In this document: positions 24,253 to 32,365 of the stretch, one piece after another
Numbering within the stretch: the first letter of the stretch is position 1
How the letters are laid out: the number at the start of each line of letters is the position of its first letter
Source of the DNA: an uncultured Campylobacter sp.
Lineage (GTDB): Bacteria; Campylobacterota; Campylobacteria; Campylobacterales; Campylobacteraceae
Assembly (NCBI RefSeq): GCF_938039205.1
Contig: NZ_CALHVM010000017.1
Location: 1-53,349 of the forward strand
Direction of reading: 5' to 3'
DNA length: 53,349 nucleotides
Made by a program: the position numbers and the translations under genes
Notes under the pieces: generated by a model
Databases searched by the model: none
Told to the model about the DNA's origin: nothing
What the model saw: only the letters and a program-made list of their open reading frames with translations

Positions 24253-25596
24253 ATGAAGCTATTTGGCACCGACGGCGTTCGCGGCAAAGCGGGCGAAAAA
24301 CTCTCCGCCGCAACATCCATGCGCCTTGCTATGGCTGCGGGGATATATTTTAGACAGTTTGCGTCGCATACGAACACTATTTTACTAGGCAAAGACACGC
24401 GCAAAAGCGGCTACATGATCGAGACCGCCATTGTCGCGGGACTCACGGCCGTGGGCTACAACGTCCGCCAGATCGGCCCGATGCCTACTCCTGCGATCGC
24501 GTTTCTCACCGAGGATATGCGCTGCGACGCGGGCATCATGATCAGCGCCTCGCACAACCCGTACTACGATAACGGCATCAAATTTTTTGGCAGCGACGGC
24601 AATAAACTGGGCGAAGAGGCCGAAGCGCAGATAGAAAAGATTTACTTCGACGACGCACTAATCGAGAGATCGCAAAAACAGATGCTCGAAATCGGCGCCG
24701 CAAAGCGCATCGACGACGTCATCGGCCGCTATATCGTGCAGATCAAAAACTCATTTCCTAAAAACCTAAGCCTGCACGGATTGCGCGTGGTTTTAGACGT
24801 CGCAAACGGCGCGGCGTATAAGGTCGCTCCGACTATATTTAGCGAGCTTGGCGCCGAAACCATCGTCATCAACGACGAACCAAACGGTAGCAACATAAAC
24901 CTAAACTGCGGCGCGCTCTATCCGCAAAATTTAGCCTCCGAGGTCGTGCGATTAAGGGCGGATCTGGGGTTTGCGTTTGACGGCGACGCCGATAGACTCG
25001 TAGTTGTAGACGAGTGCGGCGAGGTGGCAAACGGCGATAGTTTGCTAGGCGTCATGGCGGCATTTTTGCAAGAAAACAAAGCCCTAAAAGGCGGCGCGGT
25101 CGTGGCTACCGTGATGAGCAACGCGGCGCTCGAAGACTACCTAAAATCCCACAAAATCAAGCTCCTGCGCGCAAATGTCGGCGACAAATACGTGCTTGAA
25201 AAGATGAAAGAAAACGGCACGAATTTTGGCGGCGAGCAGAGCGGCCACATCATCTTTAGCGACTACGCAAAAACGGGCGACGGGCTCGTGGCGGCGCTGC
25301 AGTTTGCAGCACTGGTGCTAAAAAAAGGCAAAAAAGCGAGTGAAATTTTAAGCGAGATAAAACCGTATCCGCAAATTTTGCTAAATTTAAAGATAACCGA
25401 GAAAAAGCCGCTTGAAAGTATCGCAGGGCTAAAAGAGCTTGAAGCAAGCCTCGCAAAAGAGGGCATCCGCTCGCTATTTCGCTACTCAGGCACCGAAAAT
25501 CTCATCAGACTTTTACTCGAAGGCAAGTGTGCCGACGCGCTAAAAACCCGCATGGACGAGGTCGAGAAATTTTTCGTAAAAGCGCTAAATGGCTAA
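24253..25596 (+). CDS. glmM: Phosphoglucosamine mutase
   Basis: 447 residues, alpha-D-phosphohexomutase fold. It converts glucosamine-6-phosphate to glucosamine-1-phosphate for UDP-GlcNAc and peptidoglycan. Catalytic serine loop ISASHNPYYDNG (about 97-108), metal loop FAFDGDADR (about 240-248), sugar loop GGEQSGHI, and phosphate loop RYSGTENLIR (about 413-422). ATG with AAAAGGAAA upstream, directly after copy A of the dispersed element. It overlaps lspA by 8 nt. Confidence 0.97.
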   Translation: MKLFGTDGVRGKAGEKLSAATSMRLAMAAGIYFRQFASHTNTILLGKDTRKSGYMIETAIVAGLTAVGYNVRQIGPMPTPAIAFLTEDMRCDAGIMISASHNPYYDNGIKFFGSDGNKLGEEAEAQIEKIYFDDALIERSQKQMLEIGAAKRIDDVIGRYIVQIKNSFPKNLSLHGLRVVLDVANGAAYKVAPTIFSELGAETIVINDEPNGSNINLNCGALYPQNLASEVVRLRADLGFAFDGDADRLVVVDECGEVANGDSLLGVMAAFLQENKALKGGAVVATVMSNAALEDYLKSHKIKLLRANVGDKYVLEKMKENGTNFGGEQSGHIIFSDYAKTGDGLVAALQFAALVLKKGKKASEILSEIKPYPQILLNLKITEKKPLESIAGLKELEASLAKEGIRSLFRYSGTENLIRLLLEGKCADALKTRMDEVEKFFVKALNG

Positions 25597-26116
25597 AATT
25601 TTAGGCGTTTTTTTCGCGGCGTTTTTCGCCGTTTTCGCGCTCGATCAGGCGGTCAAGCAGATATTTTTGAGCGGTTTTTCGTGGCAGGGCGAGTACTTTT
25701 CGCTAGTGCTTGCATACAACCGAGGCGTGGCGTTTTCGATGTTTGCGTTTCTGGGAGAATGGCTCAAATTTATCCAGCTGGCGTTGATTGCGGGTGTTTG
25801 CGGCTATCTACTTTGGCGGCTAAAGCGCAAATTTGACGCGCGAGCTGCGGCAAAAACGGAGCCAAATTTGAGCGCAAACGGCGAGAAAAAGGAAATCCTA
25901 GAGGAGCATGCGCTAGGAGCGGGTATAATCCTGGGCGCAGGCAGCTCAAATTTGCTCGACCGTTTCGTTCACGGCGGCGTCGTGGACTACGTTTATTGGC
26001 ACAAGTGGTTTGAGTTTGCGATATTTAACCTCGCAGACGTTATGATCGACGTCGGAGTCGTGCTCATACTCTGGCAGAGCTTCGCCGCTGGGCAAAAAGG
26101 TGCTAAAAATGGGTGA
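25589..26116 (+). CDS. lspA: Lipoprotein signal peptidase
   Basis: 175 residues, four helices. Cleaves prolipoproteins at the lipid-modified Cys. Catalytic Asp residues are in SSNLLDRFVHGGVVDYVYWH and FAIFNLADVMIDVGVVL, and NRGVAFSMF is the conserved helix 2 motif. Compared with the usual 155-165 residues it carries a longer polar loop (DARAAAKTEPNLSANGEKKE, about 86-106). Overlaps glmM by 8 nt and the TM2 gene by 8 nt, so the three form one operon. Confidence 0.95.
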   Translation: MAKILGVFFAAFFAVFALDQAVKQIFLSGFSWQGEYFSLVLAYNRGVAFSMFAFLGEWLKFIQLALIAGVCGYLLWRLKRKFDARAAAKTEPNLSANGEKKEILEEHALGAGIILGAGSSNLLDRFVHGGVVDYVYWHKWFEFAIFNLADVMIDVGVVLILWQSFAAGQKGAKNG

Positions 26117-26471
26117 TAACGTTTATATAGCCTACGCGCTTTGGCTACTTACGGGCTGGTTTGGCGGGCATAGATTTTATCTGGGCAAATTCGTGAGCGG
26201 CTTTGCGATGATGGCTCTGTTTTTCATCGGATATAGCCTGGCGTGGGCGATCGTGGGTTACGTATTTTGGGCGCTTTGGGGCGTGTGGTGGCTCTTTGAT
26301 CTGCGTTTAACTGGCGCGGCCGTCGAGAAAAATCAGAAAAAAGAAGCGCTAAAAGACAAACTGCGCGCGCAAGACCTCGAGGAGCGGCTTAGACGCCTAT
26401 ATGAGCTGTACGAAAGCGGCGCGATAAGCAAAGAGGAATTTGAAGCGAGGAAGGAAATTTTGCTGGGATAA
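26109..26471 (+). CDS. TM2 plus SHOCT domain membrane protein
   Basis: The frame opens with GTG at 26100, but ATG at 26109 is preferred (AAAAGG about 9 nt upstream). The 120-residue product starts with a TM2 domain, two helices around YALWLLTGWFGGHRFYLGKFVSGFAMMALFF with the GGHRFYLG turn (about 14-21). It ends with a SHOCT domain: LEERLRRLYELYESGAISKEEFEARKEILLG (about 90-120). TM2 proteins are small membrane proteins of unknown role; SHOCT is a short C-terminal oligomerisation-like helix pair. It overlaps lspA by 8 nt. Confidence 0.85.
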   Translation: MGDNVYIAYALWLLTGWFGGHRFYLGKFVSGFAMMALFFIGYSLAWAIVGYVFWALWGVWWLFDLRLTGAAVEKNQKKEALKDKLRAQDLEERLRRLYELYESGAISKEEFEARKEILLG

Positions 26472-26583
26472 GGCTCGGCTAAATTTACGAGAATTTGATC
26501 GATTTTTTAATCGCAAAAGGTCAAATTTAGTATTTTCGGGGTACGGGTTTCGACAACTCAAATTTACAAATCTGACTTCAAAA

Positions 26584-26786
26584 TTTTGAATGTAAAGCGA
26601 CAAGGCGAAGTATTTTTCTACTTCGCTGCGCTCGTAGCTTTTCAAGAAGTTCTAGACGAGGCGCTTTTAAATTTGGCGACGGGAATTACCCGGTCGGTAA
26701 TGACCGAGCCAAATTTAAAAGCCTCTGCTTGCAGTCGCGACCGCAAGGGAAGCAAAGCGAAGTATAGGGCAAAAAGACAAGCCGCT
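26584..26786 (+). repeat. Dispersed intergenic element, copy B, with inner cruciform
   Basis: Begins TTTTGAATGTAAAGCGACAA then GGCGAAGTATTTTT (as in C) and ends AAAAAGACAAGCCGC, 26 nt before the hemJ ATG. Inside, 26658-26677 (GAGGC-GC-TTTTAAATTTGGC) pairs with 26708-26725 as an 18-bp stem with a 2-nt bulge, and GGTC/GACC forms a hairpin in the loop. This is the longest copy and occupies most of the hemJ leader. Confidence 0.75.
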
Positions 26787-26811
26787 AAAATAAAAATTAA
26801 AAGGAGAAAAA

Positions 26812-27246
26812 ATGGCAGAGTATTACAACCTCATCAAGTATTTCCACTACTTGTGTTTCATCTCGTGGATGGCGTTTTTGTTCTATCAGCCGCGCCTCTA
26901 CGTCTACCACGCAGAGAATATGGACAAGCCTGATTTCGTGCGCGTCGTCGAGGTGCAGGAGTACAAGATGTACCACTACATCGGCTGGGTCGCGCTGATC
27001 GGCACGTTTTTGACGGGCATTTTGATTATCGTCGCGATGCCTGAGCTTTTGCGTAGCGGCTACATGCACGTCAAGCTCACCGTCGTCGTTATCCTTGCGG
27101 CGTTTCATCTGGATCTTGGCCGCTATATGGTGCAGCTGCGCGAGAAACGCTGTAAAAAAAGCGGTATGTTCTTTCGCGCTTACAACGAAGTGCCGACTAT
27201 CGCGATGGTCATCATCATCTGGATGATGGTGTATAAGCCGTTTTAA
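26812..27246 (+). CDS. hemJ: Protoporphyrinogen oxidase HemJ
   Basis: 144 residues, four helices, HemJ (UPF0093). It oxidises protoporphyrinogen IX in haem synthesis. The conserved His of helix 1 (LIKYFHYLCFISWMAFLFYQPRLYVYH) and the Lys of helix 3 (YMHVKLTVVVIL, about 87) needed for activity are present. Later blocks FHLDLGRYMVQLR and RAYNEVPTIAMVIIIWMMVYKPF complete the family pattern. AAAAGGAGAAAA precedes the ATG. Confidence 0.95.
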   Translation: MAEYYNLIKYFHYLCFISWMAFLFYQPRLYVYHAENMDKPDFVRVVEVQEYKMYHYIGWVALIGTFLTGILIIVAMPELLRSGYMHVKLTVVVILAAFHLDLGRYMVQLREKRCKKSGMFFRAYNEVPTIAMVIIIWMMVYKPF

Positions 27247-27264
27247 CCGCAATAAATACGCGTT

Positions 27265-27294
27265 CCGAGGCGGAGTAAGCTCTCTTTGCCTCGG
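27265..27294 (+). terminator. Hairpin after hemJ
   Basis: CCGAGGC (27265-27271) pairs with GCCTCGG (27288-27294) 18 nt after the hemJ stop. No T run follows, so it may be a processing or weak termination structure. Confidence 0.4.
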
Positions 27295-27428
27295 GATCGC
27301 GAAGTTAAATTTAGCCTTGAGTTTTTGAGCCGTATCTTACAAATTCGGCATACAAAATTGAACCGATTTTTCATCACTAGGCCCAATTAAACCCGGTCTC
27401 CCAAACGACATCAGCTCAAATTAAATCG

Positions 27429-27683
27429 CTAAAATTTGAAAATCTCCCCAACCTCTACATCTAAAATTTTTGAAATTTTATAAATATGCTCAAGGTTAAA
27501 ATGCTTATCATAGCGGCAATTCTCGCAGTTTGAGTAAAATGCGACCGACTTTATATCCATGCTTAAAGCCATATCAAGCTGACTAATGCCTTTATTTTCA
27601 CGTAACTTGCGGACGTTTGTAGAAATTTGCAGATAGAAATTTCGTATCTCATCGGCGCTAAAAAAAGCTAAATTTTCGCCCAT
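27429..27683 (-). CDS. XRE-family HTH regulator
   Basis: 84 residues, a single HTH_3 domain. Helices 2-3 of the HTH are around NKGISQLDMALSMDIKSVAFYSN (about 34-56) and the C-terminal part is YKISKILDVEVGEIFKF. Three residues of a possible metal or redox site (C53, C56, and a His) are seen in SNCENCRYDKHF. Divergent from the terD operon with 96 nt between starts and identical 10-mers in the spacer, so it probably regulates terD and itself. Confidence 0.8.
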   Translation of the reverse strand: MGENLAFFSADEIRNFYLQISTNVRKLRENKGISQLDMALSMDIKSVAFYSNCENCRYDKHFNLEHIYKISKILDVEVGEIFKF

Positions 27684-27688
27684 TATTT

Positions 27689-27753
27689 TATCCTATAGGT
27701 AAAGTTAAACTTAAACTTTATTTAAATAAAATCTTCAAATCTATATCCTATAG
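27689..27753. promoter_or_regulatory. Candidate operators between the XRE regulator and the ter operon
   Basis: TATCCTATAG occurs twice (27689-27698 and 27744-27753), 55 nt apart. The first is part of the palindrome CCTATAGG, which overlaps the ribosome site of the regulator. Between them AAAGTT-N7-AACTTT (27701-27719) forms another inverted repeat. The layout suits looping or autorepression by the XRE protein. Confidence 0.5.
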
Positions 27754-27779
27754 AATAAATAATTTTAAAGGAGGCCAAA

Positions 27780-28358
27780 GTGGCGGTAAATTTATCAAAG
27801 GGCGGTAGAGTTAGTTTAAGCAAAGAAGCTCCCGGGCTAACTAAAATTTTAGTAGGTCTTGGATGGGATACAAATACTAGCGATACGGGAGCGGAATTTG
27901 ACCTAGATGCGAGCGCGTTTTTGTTAGGAGCTTCAGGCAAAGTAGAAAACGAGAAGAATTTCGTCTTTTACAACAATCTAGTTAGCGCAGACGGCTCGGT
28001 AGTCCACACCGGCGATAACCGCACTGGAGAGGGTGACGGAGATGATGAATCCATAAAAATCGACCTAGCCAAAATTTCGCCAAACGTCAAAGAGATCGAC
28101 ATAGTCGTCACCATCCACGAAGCAGCCGCAAGAAGGCAAAATTTCGGTATGGTAAGAAATTCGTTTATGCGAATCGTCGATGAAAGAAGCGGCAAAGAGA
28201 TAGCCAGATACGATTTAGAAGAGGACTTTTCTACCGAAACCGCAGTATCTTTCGGTAAAATATACTTTAAAGACAACGAGTGGCGTTTCGCAGCTAACGG
28301 AAGCGGTTTTAAGGATGGACTGGCTGGATTTTGTAGACAGTTTGGACTAGACGTATAG
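27780..28358 (+). CDS. terD: TerD family calcium-binding stress protein
   Basis: 192 residues. GTG start with a strong AAAGGAGG 7 nt upstream. TerD fold, with the family start AVNLSKGGRVSLSKEAPGLTKILVGLGWD, the acidic FDLDASAFLLG, and the calcium-loop region HTGDNRTGEGDGDDESIKIDL (about 77-97). Ter proteins are linked to tellurite, phage and oxidative stress resistance in other bacteria. First gene of a four-gene unit. Confidence 0.92.
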   Translation: MAVNLSKGGRVSLSKEAPGLTKILVGLGWDTNTSDTGAEFDLDASAFLLGASGKVENEKNFVFYNNLVSADGSVVHTGDNRTGEGDGDDESIKIDLAKISPNVKEIDIVVTIHEAAARRQNFGMVRNSFMRIVDERSGKEIARYDLEEDFSTETAVSFGKIYFKDNEWRFAANGSGFKDGLAGFCRQFGLDV

Positions 28359-28367
28359 GGGCAAGCC

Positions 28368-28970
28368 ATGGCGATAAATTTGGTCAAAGGACAAAAAATA
28401 TCGCTCGCCAAAGACGACGGCGGGCATCTACACAGCTTTTGCGTAGGAGCAAACTGGGGCGCCATAACCGAAAAAGGCTTTTTTAGAGATAAGATAAAGC
28501 CTGTAGATTTAGACTTAAGCGCTGCTATGTTTGACTCAAACAAACAGTTTTGCGATGTGGTTTATTTTGGCAAAAAATCGGCCCCGGGCGTATTTCACAG
28601 CGGCGATGACTTGGTCGGAGACGTAGGGGGCGACGACGGACTGGATAATGAAATAATCAGCGTCGATCTTAGCCGTTTAAACTCAAACGTAGAGCAGATA
28701 TTTTTCGTGCTAAATTCTTATAATCAAATAGATTTTGATAAAATTCCGTTTGCTAGCATTAGACTTTACGAAGGCACGCCGACTAGGGTAAATAAAGTCT
28801 TTGCGTCGTATAATATCGTACGAGATAGCGCATTTGCGTATAAGGTTGCGATGATTTTAGGCAAGCTATATAAACGAAACGGCGAGTGGAAATTTTCGGC
28901 TATCGGCGAACCTACGAGCGATAGAAAGCTTGATGAGCTGATTTTAAATTCCGTAGTGAAGTACTTATGA
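28368..28970 (+). CDS. TerD family protein, TerZ/TerX-like
   Basis: 200 residues. Second TerD-fold protein, beginning AINLVKGQKISLAKDDGG; it keeps FHSGDDLVGDVGGDDG (acidic loop) and WKFSAIGEPTSDRKLDELI near the end. It diverges more from TerD (for example CVGANWG instead of GLGWD), as TerZ-type proteins do. AAG-rich spacer of 9 nt after terD. Overlaps the next gene by 4 nt. Confidence 0.85.
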   Translation: MAINLVKGQKISLAKDDGGHLHSFCVGANWGAITEKGFFRDKIKPVDLDLSAAMFDSNKQFCDVVYFGKKSAPGVFHSGDDLVGDVGGDDGLDNEIISVDLSRLNSNVEQIFFVLNSYNQIDFDKIPFASIRLYEGTPTRVNKVFASYNIVRDSAFAYKVAMILGKLYKRNGEWKFSAIGEPTSDRKLDELILNSVVKYL

Positions 28971-29335
28971 AAATTTTATTTTTCTTAGCGGCTACGATTG
29001 CGATTTTAGGCGCATTTGAGATAGAGGGCGGTTACGAGATCCCGCCCTCGGCGCAAACTTACGGCAACGCACCCGTAATAAGCGATGAAATGATGAAAGA
29101 GTGCGTAAAAATTTACAACAAAGCGCTTGCAATAGAAAGAGCGTTAAATTCTACTTTCGTAAATAGATATTCAAGCCATGAAGTAAATTTATACAATCAA
29201 AACGTCCGTATGCATTCGCAGCTCATAGACTGGTTTAATGCAAATTGCGCCGGCAAACAATCATACTCGGCGTGCAAGGCGGCGCAAGAGCTAAACCGCC
29301 AAAGAGGGCTTCCCGAACAAAGCTGCGGGTATTAA
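28967..29335 (+). CDS. Secreted Cys-containing hypothetical protein in the ter operon
   Basis: 122 residues with a signal peptide (about 1-15). The mature part is helical and has four cysteines (in MKECVKIY, NANCAGK, SACKAAQ, EQSCGY) likely forming two disulfides in the periplasm. Overlaps the previous gene by 4 nt (ATGA) and its stop overlaps the terC ribosome site, so it is a fixed member of this operon. No family recognised; periplasmic partners are not part of standard ter operons that I know. Confidence 0.75.
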   Translation: MKILFFLAATIAILGAFEIEGGYEIPPSAQTYGNAPVISDEMMKECVKIYNKALAIERALNSTFVNRYSSHEVNLYNQNVRMHSQLIDWFNANCAGKQSYSACKAAQELNRQRGLPEQSCGY

Positions 29336-29344
29336 GGAGAATTT

Positions 29345-30349
29345 TTGGATAGTTTAGAATTTCAAACAATGATCGTTTTTATCATATTTGCCGTGGCGGC
29401 ATTTGCGGTAGATTTTTTTGCGCACAAAAAAGACGAAAAAATCTCGCTCAAACAAGCAGCGCTTTGGTCTATTTTTTGGATAGCCGTTTCCGTAGCGTTT
29501 GGCGGATATTTGTATTTTGCGCGCGGAAGCGAAACGATGAGTCTATATTTTGCAGGGTATATTTTAGAAAAATCGTTATCCGTGGATAATTTATTTGTTA
29601 TGATGGCAATCTTTTCTTGGTTCAAGATTCCTGAAATTTACCGTCATAGAGTGCTGTATTTTGGCATTATAGGCGCGGTTATATTTAGACTCGTCTTTGT
29701 AGCCGTCGGAACAAGTCTGCTCGGGATTTCGCCGTGGATGGAGTTTGTTTTTGCTGCTATGGTAGCTTATAGCGCGGTAATGATGATGAAAAAGGATGAT
29801 GATGAAGAGCAGATAGAGGACTACTCAAACCACCTGGCTTACAGGGCGGTTTATAGATTTTTCCCTGTTTTTCCGCGTCTTCTAGGGCATAGCTTTTTCG
29901 TAAAAAATAGCGAGATTTCAGCTCAAATTTCAGCAGACGAAAAGACGAAACTGCAAAATCAAATCTCCAAACTAAACGCAAAATGGATAGCTACGCCGCT
30001 ATTTTTGTGTCTTTGCGTTATAGAGCTTAGCGACGTTATGTTTGCTTTTGATAGCGTTCCGGCCGTTATCGCCGTGAGTCGTGAGCCGCTTATAGTTTAT
30101 TCGGCGATGATTTTTGCGATCTTGGGGCTTAGGACGCTTTACTTCGTGCTAGAAGCGCTAAAAGACTATTTGGTATATTTAGAAAAGGCCGTTATAGCGC
30201 TTTTGTTTTTTATCGCAGCAAAGCTCGCCCTAAACGCGTCGGCACATATCTTTCATCACGGATTTGAGATTTCGGCACAGGTTAGCTTGTGGATCATTTT
30301 GGGGATTTTAAGCATCGGAGTTTTGGCTAGCTTATTTAAAACAAAATAG
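29345..30349 (+). CDS. terC: TerC family integral membrane protein
   Basis: 334 residues. TTG start (29345) with AAGGAGA 5-9 nt upstream, so the ribosome site overlaps the upstream stop. About eight to nine helices; family motifs YILEKSLSVDNLFVMMAIFSWF (about 75-96), PRLLGHSFFVKN, and LCVIELSDVMFAFDSVPAVIAVSREPLIVYSAMIFAILGLRTLYF (about 215-260). Acidic residues in the membrane fit metal (Mn2+) export, described for TerC relatives. Last gene of the ter unit. Confidence 0.93.
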   Translation: MDSLEFQTMIVFIIFAVAAFAVDFFAHKKDEKISLKQAALWSIFWIAVSVAFGGYLYFARGSETMSLYFAGYILEKSLSVDNLFVMMAIFSWFKIPEIYRHRVLYFGIIGAVIFRLVFVAVGTSLLGISPWMEFVFAAMVAYSAVMMMKKDDDEEQIEDYSNHLAYRAVYRFFPVFPRLLGHSFFVKNSEISAQISADEKTKLQNQISKLNAKWIATPLFLCLCVIELSDVMFAFDSVPAVIAVSREPLIVYSAMIFAILGLRTLYFVLEALKDYLVYLEKAVIALLFFIAAKLALNASAHIFHHGFEISAQVSLWIILGILSIGVLASLFKTK

Positions 30350-30412
30350 TAGAACGATCAAATTTATGCACATGACCGTTTTGATATGCTCTGTAGCCAA
30401 GTTTGAGCAAAA

Positions 30413-30441
30413 CTCGGTACGCCTATTTTGCGCACCGAGTA
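30413..30441. terminator. Hairpin between terC and the metB-like gene
   Basis: ACTCGGT (30413-30419) pairs with ACCGAGT (30435-30441), plus CGC/GCG inside across one mismatch. The two genes converge here, so a bidirectional terminator is expected. T runs are weak. Confidence 0.45.
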
Positions 30442-30474
30442 TAAAGTTAAATTTGTTCGAGCTTGCAAGCAAAA

Positions 30475-31611
30475 TTAAATTTTAGCTTTATTTATTGCCT
30501 GCTCCAAATCCGCGATCAAATCATCCGAATTTTCGATACCGACAGCAAGGCGTAGCAAACCTTGAGTAATGCCGATTTTAGCTTGTAAATCCTGCGAATA
30601 AGATTCATGAGTCATTGAGGCCGGATGGCAGATTAGACTCTCTACGCCGCCAAGACTAACGGCCAGGTCAAAAAGTTCTAGACTTTTAGCAAAAATTTTA
30701 TAGTCGTAGCCATCCTTTAGCTCCAGCGAGATTAGCGCGCCGATACCGCTAGCTTGGGTGTTTTGGATGCGTTTTTCCTCGGCCGAAAATGAACCTGCGT
30801 AATACACGGCTTTAACAGCCGAGTTTTTTTCTAAAAATTCTACGATTTTTAGCGTATTTTCGCTTTGTCTATCAAATCTCACGCTAAGAGTTTTGAGGCC
30901 TCTTATTAGATTATAAGCATCTGCGGGGCTTAGCGTCGCGCCGAGAGTATTTTTCATAAAAGCTATACGCTCGGCTAGCGCATCGTCGTTCGTAGTCACG
31001 ATTCCCGCAATTACGTCGGCATGTCCGCCGATATATTTCGTCGCGCTATAAACGACGATATCGGCACCAAATTTGAGGGCTTTTTGATAATACGGCGTCA
31101 AAAAAGTATTATCGACGACGACAAGCGCGCCGTTTTTACGAGCTAGCTCGGCTAGCCGGGCGATATCCGTTACTCGCAGTAGCGGATTTGACGGCGTTTC
31201 GATAAATATCATCTTAACGTCTTCGTCTAGACGAGAGATTTTATTTAGATCTTCAACGAGTTCAAATTTGATCCCGAAATTTGCGAAAATACCGTTTGCG
31301 TAGCGGTAAGTACCGCCGTAAACATTGCTGTTTAAAAGCACTTTGTCGCCGCTTTTTAGCAGGTTAAAAACAGCCGAGGTCGCCGCCATGCCCGAAGCTA
31401 GAGCAAATGCGTATTTGCTATCTTCAAATTTGGCAAAAAGCTCTTCAAATGCATTTCTTGTTGGATTTGCGCTACGAGAATAAGCGTACTTTTGAAAGTC
31501 GTCTAAACCATCTTGCGCAAACGTCGTGGCTAGATAGATAGGCGGAACGACCGCGCCGTAAGGATTGTTTTTGGCTTCGAGGCCTTTTACGATTAGTGTA
31601 TCTATTTTCAT
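30475..31611 (-). CDS. PLP-dependent trans-sulfuration enzyme (cystathionine synthase/lyase family)
   Basis: 378 residues, Cys/Met metabolism PLP fold. PLP Lys lies in SATKYIGGHADVIAG (about 190-204). Active-site blocks are FQKYAYSRSANPTRNAFEEL, ASGMAATSAVFNLLKSGDKVL and ETPSNPLLRVTDI. Family members are cystathionine gamma-synthase, beta-lyase or gamma-lyase; which of these applies cannot be told by eye. Located 16 nt downstream of a cystine-type ABC transporter and behind a Cys-rich leader peptide, so a sulfur amino acid role fits well. Confidence 0.9.
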   Translation of the reverse strand: MKIDTLIVKGLEAKNNPYGAVVPPIYLATTFAQDGLDDFQKYAYSRSANPTRNAFEELFAKFEDSKYAFALASGMAATSAVFNLLKSGDKVLLNSNVYGGTYRYANGIFANFGIKFELVEDLNKISRLDEDVKMIFIETPSNPLLRVTDIARLAELARKNGALVVVDNTFLTPYYQKALKFGADIVVYSATKYIGGHADVIAGIVTTNDDALAERIAFMKNTLGATLSPADAYNLIRGLKTLSVRFDRQSENTLKIVEFLEKNSAVKAVYYAGSFSAEEKRIQNTQASGIGALISLELKDGYDYKIFAKSLELFDLAVSLGGVESLICHPASMTHESYSQDLQAKIGITQGLLRLAVGIENSDDLIADLEQAINKAKI

Positions 31612-31627
31612 TTTTTTCCTTTAAATT

Positions 31628-32365
31628 TTAAAAATCCATCGCCGAAATAAATTTGACTATACGCGGCGAATCGCTGCTGAAAAATTCCTCCGCCGTACCG
31701 TCAAATTCGATATTGCCGCGCTCTAAAAATAAAATTCGATCCGCGACTTTGCGGGCGAAGTTCATATTATGCGTAACGATGATGAGCGAGTCGCGCTCCT
31801 TGCTAAGCCCGCCGATAACCTTCAAAACCTCCGCCTCAAGCTCCGGATCAAGCGCGCTCGTGGGCTCGTCCAAAAGCAAAAAATACGGCTTCATCGCAAG
31901 CGCCCGCGCTATCGCCACTCGCTGCGACTGGCCGCCCGAGAGCCTGCTTGGATACTCGTGCTCCTTGCCCTTTAGCCCGACCTTTTCAAGTAGCGCCAGG
32001 GCCTCAATTTCTGCCTGCTCTTTCGGGATTTTAAGCACCTGCACGGGGCCTTCCGTTACGTTTTGCAAAGCCGTTAGATGCGGAAATAGATTAAAGCTCT
32101 GAAAGACCATCCCCGTGTGTTCGCGAAACGGCAGCATATCTTTTTTCGAAATTTTACCGGCGAAGCTTATCTTATCGCTTCCAAGCTCAAGCTCGCCGCC
32201 GTCCGGGATCTCGAGTAAATTTATGCAGCGCAGCAGGGTTGATTTGCCCGAGCCCGAGCTTCCTAAAATAACCGTAGTCTGCCCGTCTTTAAATTCTAAA
32301 TTTAAGCCGTTTAAAACGACATTATCGCCGAATTTCTTAGTCAAATTTTTAAATTTTATCATCAC
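31628..32365 (-). CDS. Amino-acid ABC transporter ATPase (cystine/polar amino acid type)
   Basis: 245 residues. Walker A GSSGSGKST, Q-loop VFQSFNLFPHLTALQNV, signature LSGGQSQRVAIARAL, Walker B LLLDEPTSALDPE, H-loop IVTHNMNFARKVADRI. GlnQ/TcyN family of polar amino acid uptake. Two ATGs at the start (32365 and 32362); the gene overlaps the permease gene by 4 nt. With the metB-like gene downstream, cystine or cysteine is the likely substrate. Confidence 0.92.
   Translation of the reverse strand: MMIKFKNLTKKFGDNVVLNGLNLEFKDGQTTVILGSSGSGKSTLLRCINLLEIPDGGELELGSDKISFAGKISKKDMLPFREHTGMVFQSFNLFPHLTALQNVTEGPVQVLKIPKEQAEIEALALLEKVGLKGKEHEYPSRLSGGQSQRVAIARALAMKPYFLLLDEPTSALDPELEAEVLKVIGGLSKERDSLIIVTHNMNFARKVADRILFLERGNIEFDGTAEEFFSSDSPRIVKFISAMDF

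Noticed and set aside
26535..26565. GGGGTACGGGTTTCGACAAC resembles the 5' end of tmRNA.
   Set aside because: No matching 3' acceptor stem ending in CCA, no tag-peptide frame, and the stretch is directly followed by the dispersed element and the hemJ leader.
26797..27252. Long minus-strand frame opposite hemJ.
   Set aside because: Composition rich in His, Asp and Arg is typical of antisense to a membrane protein gene; no start signal, and hemJ is clearly real.
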